64,000 nucleotides of DNA from Luzula sylvatica (Eukaryota > Streptophyta > Magnoliopsida > Poales > Juncaceae). The notes beneath the pieces were generated by a model that worked only from the letters and a program-made list of their open reading frames with translations, ran no database searches and was not told the DNA's origin. A program made the position numbers and the translations under genes. The stretch spans positions 14,536,992 through 14,600,991 of the forward strand of contig OX326958.1 in assembly GCA_946800325.1 (NCBI GenBank), written 5' to 3'. This document shows positions 51,579-64,000 of the stretch, one piece after another (position 1 is the stretch's first letter; every line of letters begins with the position of its first letter).

Positions 51579-54500
51579 TTTTGTTTTTCGATTCAAAACA
51601 ATCTGTTTATGCTTTGGGGAGTTCAAATAACGTATTTTGAGATCATTTGAATCGTATCTTTTACCACATAACATTTCACCAAAATTTACAAACACTAAGA
51701 CAGTTTGTTTTTCGATTCAAAACAATTTGTTTATGCTTTGGGGAGTTCAAATAACGTATTTTTAGATCATTTGAATCGTATCTTTTACCACATAACATTT
51801 CACCAAAATTTACAAACACTAAGAAAGTTTGTTTTTCGATTCAAAACAATTTGTTTATGCTTTGGGGAGTTCAAATAACGTATTTTGAGATCATTTGAAT
51901 CGTATCTTTTACTACATAACATTTCACCAAAATTTACAAACACTAAGAAAGTTTGTTTTTCGATACAAAACAATCTGTTTATGCTTTGGGAAGTTCAAAT
52001 AACGTATTTTGAGATCATTTGAATCGTATCTTTTACCACATAACATTTCACCAAAATTTACAAACACTAAGAAAGTTTGTTTTACAATTCAAAAAAATAT
52101 GTTTATGCTTTGGGGAGTTCAAATAACGTATTTTGAGATCATTTGAATCATATCTTTTACCACATAACATTTCACCAAAATTTACAAACACTAAGACAGT
52201 TTGTTTTTCGATTCAAAACAATTTGTTTATGCTTTGGGGAGTTCAAATAACGTATTTTTAGATCATTTGAATCGTATCTTTTACCACATAACATTTCACC
52301 AAAATTTACAAACACTAAGAAAGTTTGTTTTTCGATTCAAAACAATTTGTTTATGCTTTGGGGAGTTTAAATAACGTATTTTGAGATCATTTGAATCGTA
52401 TCTTTTTCTACATAACATTTCACCAAAATTTACAAACACTAAGAAAGTTTGTTTTTCGATTCAAAACAATCTGTTCATGATTTGGGGAGTTCAAATAATG
52501 TATTTTGAGATCATTTGAATCGTATCTTTTACCACATAACATTTCACCAAAATTTGCAAACACTAAGAAAGTTTGTTTTTCGATTCAAAACAATCTGTTT
52601 ATGCTTTGGGGAGTTCAAATAAAGTATTTTGAGATCATTTGAATCGTATCTTTCACCACATAACATTTCACCAAAATTTACAAACACTAAGAAATTTTGT
52701 TTTTCGATTCAAAGCAATCTGTTTATGCTTTGGGGAGTTCAAATAACGTATTTTGAGATCATTTGAATCGTATCTTTTACCACATAACATTTCACCAAAA
52801 TTTACAAACACTAAGACAGTTTGTTTTTCGATTCAAAACAATTTGTTTATGCTTTGGGGAGTTCAAATAACGTATTTTTAGATCATTTGAATCGTATCTT
52901 TTACTACATAACATTTCACCAGAATTTACAAACACTAAGAAAGTTTATTTTTCGATTCAAAACAATATGTTTATGCTTTGGGGAGTTCGAATAACGTATT
53001 TTGAGATCATTTGAATCGTATCTTTTACTACATAACATTTCACCAAAATTTACAAACACTAAGAAAGTTTGTTTTTCGATTCAAAACAATCTGTTCATGA
53101 TTTGGGGAGTTCAAATAATGTATTTTGAGATCATTTGAATCGTATCTTTTACCACATAACATTTCACCAAAATTTACAAACACTAAGAAATTTTGTTTTT
53201 CGATTCAAAACAATCTGTTTATGCTTTGGGGAGTTCAAATAACGTATTTTGAGATCATTTGAATCGTATCTTTTACCACATAACATTTCACCAAAATTTA
53301 CAAACACTAAGACAGTTTGTTTTTCGATTCAAAACAATTTGTTTATGCTTTGGGGAGTTCAAATAACGTATTTTTAGATCATTTGAATCGTATCTTTTAC
53401 TACATAACATTTCACCAAAATTTACAAACACTAAGAAAGTTTGTTTTTCGATTCAAAACAATATGTTTATGCTTTGGGGAGTTCCAATAACGTATTTTTA
53501 CATCATTTGAATCGTATCTTTTACCACATAACATTTCACCAAAATTAACAAACACTAAGAAAGTTTGTTTTTCGATTCAAAACAATCTTTTTATGCTTTG
53601 GGGAGTTCAAATAACGTATTTTGAGATCATTTGAATCGTATCTTTTACCACATAACATTTCACCGAAATTTACAAACACTAAGAAAGTTTGTTTTTCGAT
53701 TCAAAACAATCTGTTTATGCTTTGGGGAGTTCAAATAACGTATTTTGAGATCATTTGAATCGTATCTTTTACTACATAACATTTCACCAAAATTTACAAA
53801 CACTAAGAAAGTTTGTTTTTCGATTCAAAACAATTTGTTTATGCTTTGGGGAGTTCAAATAACGTATTTTGAGATCATTTGAATCGTATCTTTTACTACA
53901 TAACATTTCACCAAAATTTACAAACACTAAGAAAGTTTGTTTTTCGATTCAAAACAATATGTATATGCTTTGGGGAGTTCAAATAATGTATTTTGAGATC
54001 ATTTGAATCGTATCTTTTACCACATAACATTTCACCAAAATTTACAAACACTAAGAAAGTTTGTTTTTCGATTCAAAACAATCTGTTTATGCTATGGGGA
54101 GTTCAAATAACGTATTTTGAGATCATTTGAATCGTATCTTTTACCACATAACATTTCACCAAAATTAACAAACACTAAGAAAGTTTGTTTTTCGATTCAA
54201 AACAATCTTTTTATGCTTTGGGGAGTTCAAATAACGTATTTTGAGATCATTTGAATCGTATCTTTTACCACATAACATTTCACCGAAGTTTACAAACACT
54301 AAGAAAGTTTGTTTTTCGATTCAAAACAATCTGTTTATGCTTTGGGGAGTTCAAATAACGTATTTTGAGATCATTTGAATCGTATCTTTTACTACATAAC
54401 ATTTCACCAAAATTTACAAACACTAAGAAAGTTTGTTTTTCGATTCAAAACAATTTGTTTATGCTTTGGGGAGTTCAAATAACGTATTTTGAGATCATTT

Positions 54501-55050
54501 GAATCGTATCTTTTACTACATAACATTTCACCAAAATTTACAAACACTAAGAAAGTTTGTTTTTCGATTCAAAACAATATGTATATGCTTTGGGGAGTTC
54601 AAATAATGTATTTTGAGATCATTTGAATCGTATCTTTTACCACATAACATTTCACCAAAATTTACAAACACTAAGAAAGTTTGTTTTTCGATTCAAAACA
54701 ATCTGTTTATGCTATGGGGAGTTCAAATAACGTATTTTGAGATCATTTGAATCGTATCTTTTACCACATAACATTTCACCACAATTTACAAACACTGAGA
54801 CAGTTTGTTTTTCGATTCAAAACAATTTGTTTATGCTTTGGGGAGTTCAAATAACGTATTTTTAGATCATTTGAATCGTATCTTTTACCACATAACATTT
54901 CACCAAAATTTGCAAACACTAAGAAAGTTTGTTTTTCGATTCAAAACAATTTGTTTATGCTTTGGGGAGTTCAAATAACGTATTTTGAGATCATTTGAAT
55001 CGTATCTTTTACTACATAACATTTCACCAAAATTTACAAACACTAAGAAA
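51579..55050 (+). repeat. Variant 36-mer segment G, 28 monomers (types 14 to 36 plus 5)
   Basis: Opens at type 14, as the window itself does at position 1, and follows canonical order through gatacaaa (51951), caattcaaaaaa with gaatcatatc (52075), gagtttaaat (52323), tcatgattt (52447, 53067) and atcttttt (53563). The 23 canonical monomers are increased to 28 by one 5-monomer duplication. It shares gaatcatatc and gtatatgc with the left block but not with A1 to A4, although its order at 53191-53563 is canonical and lacks the left block's 15-monomer insertion. Private bases include gcaatctg near 52714 and gttcgaat near 52987. Confidence 0.87.
53563..54802 (+). repeat. Tandem duplication of 5 monomers (2 x 620 bp) in segment G
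   Basis: Types 30-34 (atcttttt with ccgaaa, two ordinary monomers, gtatatgc with aatg, ctatgg) occur at 53563-54182 and 54183-54802. The junction monomer at 54059 has a type-34 head (ctatgg) and a type-29 tail (aattaac), showing exactly how the copies were joined. The second copy has ccgaag near 54287. It is the third separate 620-bp duplication in the window and uses a different set of types. Confidence 0.9.
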
Positions 55051-55173
55051 GTTTGTTTTTCGATTCAAAACAATCTGTTTATGCTTTGGGGAGTTCAAAT
55101 AATGTATTTTGAGATCATTTGAATCGTATCTTTTACCACATAACATTTCACAAAATTTACAAACACTAAGAAA
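55051..55173 (+). repeat. Type-1 marker monomer (A3)
   Basis: Same missing c; marks the return of the intact 36-mer on the right side. Confidence 0.88.
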
Positions 55174-58100
55174 GTTTATTTTTCGATTCAAAACAATATG
55201 TTTATGCTTTGGGTAGTTCAAATAACGTATTTTGAGATCATTTGAATCGTATCTTTTACTACATAACCTTTCACCAAAATTTACAAACACTGAGAAAGTT
55301 TGTTTTTCGATTCAAAACAATCAGTTTCTGCTATGGGGAGTTCAAATAATGTATTTTGAGATCATTTGAATCGTATCTTTTACCACATAACATTTCACCA
55401 AAATTTACAAACACTAAGAAAGTTTGTTTTTCGATTCAAAACAATCTGTTTATGCTTTGGGGAGTTCAAATAACGTATTTTGAGATCATTTGAATCGTAT
55501 CTTTTACAACATAACATTTCACCAAAATTTACAAACACTAAGAAAGTTTGATTTTCGATTCAAAACAATCTGTTTATGCTTTGGGGAGTTCAAATAACGT
55601 ATTTTGAGATCATTTGAATCGTATCTTTTACCACATAACATTTCACCAAAATTTACAAACACTAAGAAAGTTTATTTTTCGATTCAAAACAATCTGTTTA
55701 TGCTTTGGGGAGTTCAAATAACGTATTTTGAGATCATTTGAATCGTATCTTTTACCACATAACATTTCACCAAAATTTACAAACACTAAGAAAGTTTGTT
55801 TTTCGATTCAAAACAATATGTTTATGCCATGGGGAGTTCAAATAACGTATTTTGAGATCATTTGAATCGTATGTTTTACCACATAACATTTCACCACAAT
55901 TTACAAACACTGAGACAGTTTGTTTTTCGATTCAAAACAATTTGTTTATGGTTTGGGGAGTTCAAATAACGTATTTCTAGATCATTTGAATCGTATCTTT
56001 TACCACATAACATTTCACCAAAATTTACAAACACTAAGAAAGTTTGTTTTTCGATTCAAAACATTCTGTTTATGCTTTGGTGAGTTCAAATAACGTATTT
56101 TGAGATCATTTGAATCGTATCTTTTACCACATAACATTTGACCAAAATTTACAAACACTAAGAAAGTTTGGTTTTCGATTCAAAACAATCTGTTTATGCT
56201 TTGGGGAGTTGAAATAACGTATTTTGAGATCATTTGAATCGTATCTTTTACCACATAACATTTCACCAAAATTTACAAGCACTTAGACAGTTTGTTTTTC
56301 GATTCAAAACAATTTGTTTATGCTTTAGGGAGTTCAAATAACGTATTTTTAGATCATTTGAATCGTATCTTTTACCACATAACATTTCACCAAAATTTAC
56401 AAACACTAAGAAAGTTTGTTTTTCGATTCAAAACAATTTGTTTATGCTTTGGGGAGTTCAAATAACGTATTTTGAGATCATTTGAATCGTATCTTTTACT
56501 ACATAACATTTCACCAATATTTACAAACACTAAGAAAGTTTGTTTTTCGATTCAAAACAATATGTTTATGCTTTAGGGAGTTCCAATAACGTATTTTTAC
56601 ATCATTTGAATCGTATCTTTTACCACATAACATTTCACCAAAATTTACAAACACTAAGAAATTTTGTTTTTCGATTCAAAACAATCTGTTTATGCTTTGG
56701 GGAGTTCAAATAACGTATTTTGAGATCATTTGAATCTTATCTTTTACCACATAACATTTCACCAAAATTTACAAACACTAAGACAGTTTGTTTTTCGATT
56801 CAAAACAATTTGTTTATGCTTTGGGGAGTTCAAATAACGTATTTTTAGATCATTTGAATCGTATCTTTTACCACATAACATTTCACCAAAATTTACAAAC
56901 ACTAAGAAAGTTTGTTTTTCGATTCAAAACAATTTGTTTATGCTTTGGGGAGTTCAAATAACGTATTTTGAGATCATTTGAATCGTATCTTTTACTACAT
57001 AACATTTCACCAAAATTTACAAACACTAAGAAAGTTTGTTTTTCGATACAAAACAATCTGTTTATGCTTTGGGAAGTTCAAATAACGTATTTTGAGATCA
57101 TTTGAATCGTATCTTTTACCACATAACATTTCACCAAAATTTACAAACACTAAGAAAGTTTGTTTTACAATTCAAAAAAATATGTTTATGCTTTGGGGAG
57201 TTCAAATAACGTATTTTGAGATCATTTGAATCGTATCTTTTACCACATAACATTTCACCAAAATTTACAAACACTAAGACAGTTTGTTTTTCGATTCAAA
57301 ACAATTTGTTTATGCTTTGGGGAGTTCAAATAACGTATTTTTAGATCATTTGAATCGTATCTTTTACCACATAACATTTCACCAAAATTTACAAACACTA
57401 AGAAAGTTTGTTTTTCGATTCAAAACAATTTGTTTATGCTTTGGGGAGTTTAAATAACGTATTTTGAGATCATTTGAATCGTATCTTTTTCTACATAACA
57501 TTTCACCAAAATTTACAAACACTAAGAAAGTTTGTTTTTCGATTCAAAACAATCTGTTCATGATTTGGGGAGTTCGAATAATGTATTTTCAGATCATTTG
57601 AATCGTATCTTTTACCACATAACATTTCACCAAAATTTGCAAACACTAAGAAAGTTTGTTTTTCGATTCAAAACAATCTGTTTATGCTTTGGGGAGTTCA
57701 AATAAAGTATTTTGAGATCATTTGAATCGTATCTTTCACCACATAACATTTCACCAAAATTTACAAACACTAAGAAATTTTGTTTTTCGATTCAAAACAA
57801 TCTGTTTTTGCTTTGGGGAGTTCAAATAACGTATTTTGAGATCATTTGAATCGTATCTTTTACCACATAACATTTCACCAAAATTTACAAACACTAAGAC
57901 AGTTTGTTTTTCGATTCAAAACAATTTGTTTATGCTTTGGGGAGTTCAAATAACGTATTTTTAGATCATTTGAATCGTATCTTTTACTACATAACATTTC
58001 ACCAGAATTTACAAACACTAAGAAAGTTTGTTTTTCGATTCAAAACAATATGTTTATGCTTTGGGGAGTTCCAATAACGTATTTTGAGATCATTTGAATC

Positions 58101-59513
58101 GTATCTTTTACTACATAACATTTCACCAAAATTTACAAACACTAAGAAAGTTTGTTTTTCGATTCAAAACAATCTGTTCATGATTTGGGGAGTTCAAATA
58201 ATGTATTTTGAGATCATTTGAATCGTATCTTTTACCACATAACATTTCACCAAAATTTACAAACACTAAGAAATTTTGTTTTTCGATTCAAAACAATCTG
58301 TTTATGCTTTGGGGAGTTCAAATAACGTATTTTGAGATCATTTGAATCGTATCTTTTACCACATAACATTTCACCAAAATTTACAAACACTAAGACAGTT
58401 TGTTTTTCGATTCAAAACAGTTTGTTTATGCTTTGGGGAGTTCAAATAACGTATTTTTAGATCATTTGAATCGTATCTTTTACTACATAACATTTCACCA
58501 AAATTTACAAACACTAAGAAAGTTTGTTTTTCGATTCAAAACAATATGTTTATGCTTTGGGGAGTTCCAATAACGTATTTTTACATCATTTGAATCGTAT
58601 CTTTTACCACATAACATTTCACCAAAATTAACAAACACTAAGAAAGTTTGTTTTTCGATTCAAAACAATCTTTTTATGCTTTGGGGAGTTCAAATAACGT
58701 ATTTTGAGATCATTTGAATCGTATCTTTTACCACATAACATTTCACCGAAATTTACAAACACTAAGAAAGTTTGTTTTTCGATTCAAAACAATCTGTTTA
58801 TGCTTTGGGGAGTTCAAATAACGTATTTTGAGATCATTTGAATCGTATCTTTTACTACATAACATTTCACCAAAATTTACAAACACTAAGAAAGTTTGTT
58901 TTTCGATTCAAAACAATTTGTTTATGCTTTGGGGAGTTCAAATAACGTATTTTGAGATCATTTGAATCGTATCTTTTACTACATAACATTTCACCAAAAT
59001 TTACAAACACTAAGAAAGTTTGTTTTTCGATTCAAAACAATATGTTTATGCTTTGGGGAGTTCAAATAATGTATTTTGAGATCATTTGAATCGTATCTTT
59101 TACCACATAACATTTCACCAAAATTTACAAACACTAAGAAAGTTTGTTTTTCGATTCAAAACAATATGTTTATGCTATGGGGAGTTCAAATAACGTATTT
59201 TGAGATCATTTGAATCGTATCTTTTACCACATAACATTTCACCACAATTTACAAACACTGAGACAGTTTGTTTTTCGATTCAAAACAATTTGTTTATGCT
59301 TTGGGGAGTTCAAATAACGTATTTTTAGATCATTTGAATCGTATCTTTTACCACATAACATTTCACCAAAATTTGCAAACACTAAGAAAGTTTGTTTTTC
59401 GATTCAAAACAATTTGTTTATGCTTTGGGGAGTTCAAATAACGTATTTTGAGATCATTTGAATCGTATCTTTTACTACATAACATTTCACCAAAATTTAC
59501 AAACACTAAGAAA
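55051..59513 (+). repeat. 36-monomer HOR, copy A3 (4463 bp)
   Basis: Same 36 types in the same order as A1 and A2 although 41 kb or more away. Private changes found by eye include atcagtttctg near 55322, catttgacc near 56135, caagcacttag near 56278, gaatcttat near 56734, gttcgaat near 57571, ttttcag near 57588, gtttttgc near 57807 and acagtttg near 58416. That is again about 0.2% divergence, no more than between the adjacent A1 and A2. Confidence 0.92.
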
Positions 59514-59636
59514 GTTTGTTTTTCGATTCAAAACAATCTGTTTATGCTTTGGGGAGTTCAAATAATGTATTTTGAGATCATTTGAATCGTATCTTTTACC
59601 ACATAACATTTCACAAAATTTACAAACACTAAGAAA
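59514..59636 (+). repeat. Type-1 marker monomer (A4)
   Basis: Same missing c, 4463 bp after the A3 marker and 4339 bp before the last one at 63853, the difference being the one-monomer loss in A4. Confidence 0.88.
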
Positions 59637-62600
59637 GTTTATTTTTCGATTCAAAACAATATGTTTATGCTTTGGGTAGTTCAAATAACGTATTTTGAGA
59701 TCATTTGAATCGTATCTTTTACTACATAACCTTTCACCAAAATTTACAAACACTGAGAAAGTTTGTTTTTCGATTCAAAACAATCTGTTTCTGCTATGGG
59801 GAGTTCAAATAATGTATTTTGAGATCATTTGAATCGTATCTTTTACCACATAACATTTCACCAAAATTTACAAACACTAAGAAAGTTTGTTTTTCGATTC
59901 AAAACAATCTGTTTATGCTTTGGGGAGTTCAAATAACGTATTTTAAGATCATTTGAATCGTATCTTTTATAACATAACATTTCACCAAAATTTACAAACA
60001 CTAAGAAAGTTTGATTTTCGATTCAAAACAATCTGTTTATGCTTTGGGGAGTTCAAATAACGTATTTTGAGATCATTTGAATCGTATCTTTTACCACATA
60101 ACATTTCACCAAAATTTACAAACACTAAGAAAGTTTGTTTTTCGATTCAAAACAATATGTTTATGCCATGGGGAGTTCAAATAACGTATTTTGAGATCAT
60201 TTGAATCGTATGTTTTACCACATAACATTTCACCACAATTTACAAACACTGAGACAGTTTGTTTTTCGATTCAAAACAATTTGTTTATGGTTTGGGGAGT
60301 TCAAATAACGTATTTCTAGATCATTTGAATCGTATCTTTTACCACATAACATTTCACCAAAATTTACAAACACTAAGAAAGTTTGTTTTTCGATTCAAAA
60401 CATTCTGTTTATGCTTTGGTGAGTTCAAATAACGTATTTTGAGATCATTTGAATCGTATCTTTTACCACATAACATTTCACCAAAATTTACAAACACTAA
60501 GAAAGTTTGGTTTTCGATTCAAAACGATCTGTTTATGCTTTGGGGAGTTGAAATAACGTATTTTGAGATCATTTGAATCGTATCTTTTACCACATAACAT
60601 TTCACCAAAATTTACAAACACTAAGACAGTTTGTTTTTCGATTCAAAACAATTTGTTTATGCTTTAGGGAGTTCAAATAACGTATTTTTAGATCATTTGA
60701 ATCGTATCTTTTACCACATAACATTTCACCAAAATTTACAAACACTAAGAAAGTTTGTTTTTCGATTCAAAACAATTTGTTTATGCTTTGGGGAGTTCAA
60801 ATAACGTATTTTGAGATCATTTGAATCGTATCTTTTACTACATAACATTTCACCAATATTTACAAACACTAAGAAAGTTTGTTTTTCGATTCAAAACAAT
60901 ATGTTTATGCTTTAGGGAGTTCCAATAACGTATTTTTACATCATTTGAATCGTATCTTTTACCACATAACATTTCACCAAAATTTACAAACACTAAGAAA
61001 TTTTGTTTTTCGATTCAAAACAATCTGTTTATGCTTTGGGGAGTTCAAATAACGTATTTTGAGATCATTTGAATCGTATCTTTTACCACATAACATTTCA
61101 CCAAAATTTACAAACACTAAGACAGTTTGTTTTTCGTTTCAAAACAATTTGTTTATGCTTTGGGGAGTTCAAATAACGTATTTTTAGATCATTTGAATCG
61201 TATCTTTTACCACATAACATTTCACCAAAATTTACAAACACTAAGAAAGTTTGTTTTTCGATTCAAAACAATTTGTTTATGCTTTGGGGAGTTCAAATAA
61301 CGTATTTTGAGATCATTTGAATCGTATCTTTTACTACATAACATTTCACCAAAATTTACAAACACTAAGAAAGTTTGTTTTTCGATACAAAACAATCTGT
61401 TTATGCTTTGGGAAGTTCAAATAACGTATTTTGAGATCATTTGAATCGTATCTTTTACCACATAACATTTCACCAAAATTTACAAACACTAAGAAAGTTT
61501 GTTTTACAATTCAAAAAAATATGTTTATGCTTTGGGGAGTTCAAATAACGTATTTTGAGATCATTTGAATCGTATCTTTTACCACATAACATTTCACCAA
61601 AATTTACAAACACTAAGACAGTTTGTTTTTCGATTCAAAACAATTTGTTTATGCTTTGGGGAGTTCAAATAACGGATTTTTAGATCATTTGAATCGTATC
61701 TTTTACCACATAACATTTCACCAAAATTTACAAACACTAAGAAAGTTTGTTTTTCGATTCAAAACAATTTGTTTATGCTTTGGGGAGTTTAAATAACGTA
61801 TTTTGAGATCATTTGAATCGTATCTTTTTCTACATAACATTTCACCAAAATTTACAAACACTAAGAAAGTTTGTTTTTCGATTCAAAACAATCTGTTCAT
61901 GATTTGGGGAGTTCAAATAATGTATTTTGAGATCATTTGAATCGTATCTTTTACCACATAACATTTCACCAAAATTTGCAAACACTAAGAAAGTTTGTTT
62001 TTCGATTCAAAACAATCTGTTTATGCTTTGGGGAGTTCAAATAAAGTATTTTGAGATCATTTGAATCGTATCTTTCACCACATAACATTTCACCAAAATT
62101 TACAAACACTAAGAAATTTTGTTTTTCGATTCAAAACAATCTGTTTATGCTTTGGGGAGTTCAAATAACGTATTTTGAGATCATTTGAATCGTATCTTTT
62201 ACCACATAACATTTCACCAAAATTTACAAACACTAAGACAGTTTGTTTTTCGATTCAAAACAATTTGTTTATGCTTTGGGGAGTTCAAATAACGTATTTT
62301 TAGATCATTTGAATCGTATCTTTTACTACATAACATTTCACCAGAATTTACAAACACTAAGAAAGTTTGTTTTTCGATTCAAAACAATATGTTTATGCTT
62401 TGGGGAGTTCCAATAACGTATTTTGAGATCATTTGAATCGTATCTTTTACTACATAACATTTCACCAAAATTTACAAACACTAAGAAAGTTTGTTTTTCG
62501 ATTCAAAACAATCTGTTCATGATTTGGGGAGTTCAAATAATGTATTTTGAGATCATTTGAATCGTATCTTTTACCACATAACATTTCACCAAAATTTACA

Positions 62601-63852
62601 AACACTAAGAAATTTTGTTTTTCGATTCAAAACAATCTGTTTATGCTTTGGGGAGTTCAAATAACGTATTTTGAGATCATTTGAATCGTATCTTTTACCA
62701 CATAACATTTCACCAAAATTTACAAACACTAAGACAGTTTGTTTTTCGATTCAAAACAATTTGTTTATGCTTTGGGGAGTTCAAATAACGTATTTTTAGA
62801 TCATTTGAATCGTATCTTTTACTACATAACATTTCACCAAAATTTACAAACACTAAGAAAGTTTGTTTTTCGATTCAAAACAATATGTTTATGCTTTGGG
62901 GAGTTCCAATAACGTATTTTTACATCATTTGAATCGTATCTTTTACCACATAACATTTCACCAAAATTAACAAACACTAAGAAAGTTTGTTTTTCGATTC
63001 AAAACAATCTTTTTATGCTTTGGGGAGTTCAAATAACGTATTTTGAGATCATTTGAATCGTATCTTTTACCACATAACATTTCACCGAAATTTACAAACA
63101 CTAAGAAAGTTTGTTTTTCGATTCAAAACAATCTGTTTATGCTTTGGGGAGTTCAAATAACGTATTTTGAGATCATTTGAATCGTATCTTTTACTACATA
63201 ACATTTCACCAAAATTTACAAACACTAAGAAAGTTTGTTTTTCGATTCAAAACAATTTGTTTATGCTTTGGGGAGTTCAAATAACGTATTTTGAGATCAT
63301 TTGAATCGTATCTTTTACTACATAACATTTCACCAAAATTTACAAACACTAAGAAAGTTTGTTTTTCGATTCAAAACAATATGTTTATGCTTTGGGGAGT
63401 TCAAATAATGTATTTTGAGATCATTTGAATCGTATCTTTTACCACATAACATTTCACCAAAATTTACAAACACTAAGAAAGTTTGTTTTTCGATTCAAAA
63501 CAATCTGTTTATGTTATGGGGAGTTCAAATAACGTATTTTGAGATCATTTGAATCGTATCTTTTACCACATAACATTTCACCACAATTTACAAACACTGA
63601 GACAGTTTGTTTTTCGATTCAAAACAATTTGTTTATGCTTTGGGGAGTTCAAATAACGTATTTTTAGATCATTTGAATCGTATCTTTTACCACATAACAT
63701 TTCACCAAAATTTGCAAACACTAAGAAAGTTTGTTTTTCGATTCAAAACAATTTGTTTATGCTTTGGGGAGTTCAAATAACGTATTTTGAGATCATTTGA
63801 ATCGTATCTTTTACTACATAACATTTCACCAAAATTTACAAACACTAAGAAA
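59514..63852 (+). repeat. 36-mer HOR, copy A4 lacking one monomer (35 monomers, 4339 bp)
   Basis: Follows A3 except that type 6 (tatttttcg with atctg) is missing: gattttcg at 60009 is followed directly by ccatgg at 60133. The loss is exactly 124 bp. Private changes include tttaagatc near 59941, ttttataacat near 59966, aaacgatctg near 60522, cgtttc near 61136, aacggatt near 61672 and tgttatgg near 63512. Confidence 0.92.
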
Positions 63853-64000
63853 GTTTGTTTTTCGATTCAAAACAATCTGTTTATGCTTTGGGGAGTTCAA
63901 ATAATGTATTTTGAGATCATTTGAATCGTATCTTTTACCACATAACATTTCACAAAATTTACAAACACTAAGAAAGTTTATTTTTCGATTCAAAACAATA
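63853..64000 (+). repeat. Start of a further 36-mer copy, cut by the window edge
   Basis: A type-1 (123-bp) monomer at 63853-63975 is followed by the first 25 bases of a type-2 monomer (tatttttcg, aata). The 36-mer therefore continues beyond the window on the right. Confidence 0.9.

Larger units (their letters stand above)
1..64000 (+). repeat. Satellite DNA array, 124-bp monomer, 516 complete copies
   Basis: The landmark cgattc recurs every 124 bases from position 11 (11, 135, 259, 383 and so on) to the end, always in the same orientation. Allowing for twelve 123-bp monomers, one 126-bp monomer and one 125-bp monomer, 516 full monomers plus 25 bases account for all 64,000 bases. No stretch is non-repetitive, so there is no intergenic gap to describe. 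Known biology: long homogeneous head-to-tail arrays of 100-200 bp AT-rich monomers are typical of eukaryotic centromeres and pericentromeric or subtelomeric heterochromatin. A centromeric role is an inference; nothing in the sequence proves it. I do not recognise the monomer as a named satellite family. Confidence 0.98.

Noticed and set aside
1..64000. CRISPR array
   Set aside because: The repeats are direct and regular, but there are no unique spacers and no cas genes; the whole 124 bp is repeated.
1..64000. Transposon or retrotransposon fragments, LTRs, target-site duplications
   Set aside because: The 124-bp register is never broken by foreign sequence, and no terminal repeats other than the satellite itself are present.
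1..64000. Inverted (head-to-head) array segments
   Set aside because: Every monomer reads in the same direction on the plus strand; I found no reverse-complement copy of the landmark blocks outside the short internal dyads.

Overview
The whole 64-kb window is one uninterrupted satellite DNA array with no gene in it. The repeat unit is a 124-bp monomer, about 29% G+C by hand count, always in the same orientation. Length bookkeeping closes exactly: 516 complete monomers plus 25 bases, with twelve monomers 1 bp short, one 2-bp gain and one 1-bp gain, give 64,000 bases. I see no transposon, RNA gene, unique spacer or inverted segment. Such an array is typical of eukaryotic centromeric or other constitutive heterochromatin. 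The host is a eukaryote; a plant is my weak preference from the general look of the monomer, but I do not recognise the family and name no species.

The monomers are not interchangeable. Short diagnostic variants allow about 36 monomer types to be tracked, and these recur in fixed order as higher-order repeats (HORs). Layout: 1-4712, a rearranged 38-monomer block; 4713-13638, two copies of a 36-monomer HOR (4463 bp each); 13639-21943, two copies of a 22-monomer HOR (2727 bp) and a third that diverges; 21944-28393, two copies of a 26-monomer HOR (3226 and 3224 bp); 27898-39798, two nearly identical copies of a 48-monomer HOR (5950 bp and 5951 bp), overlapping the end of the previous block; 39675-42774, a mosaic of 25 monomers; 42775-51578, two copies of a 35-monomer HOR with different one-monomer losses and a partial 7-monomer duplication; 51579-55050, a variant 36-mer segment resembling the left end; 55051-64000, the 36-mer again (36, then 35 monomers, then cut by the window edge). 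For this list, type 1 of the 36-mer is the 123-bp monomer and the other types are numbered in order after it.

The same 36-mer flanks a core of about 38 kb made of other HORs that carry their own diagnostic variants. Nearly every rearrangement is a whole number of monomers, and several junctions leave hybrid monomers, the expected product of in-register unequal exchange or gene conversion between repeats. Duplications of exactly 5 monomers (620 bp) occur at three separate places. Short open reading frames in the array are by-products of monomer length and are not annotated as genes.
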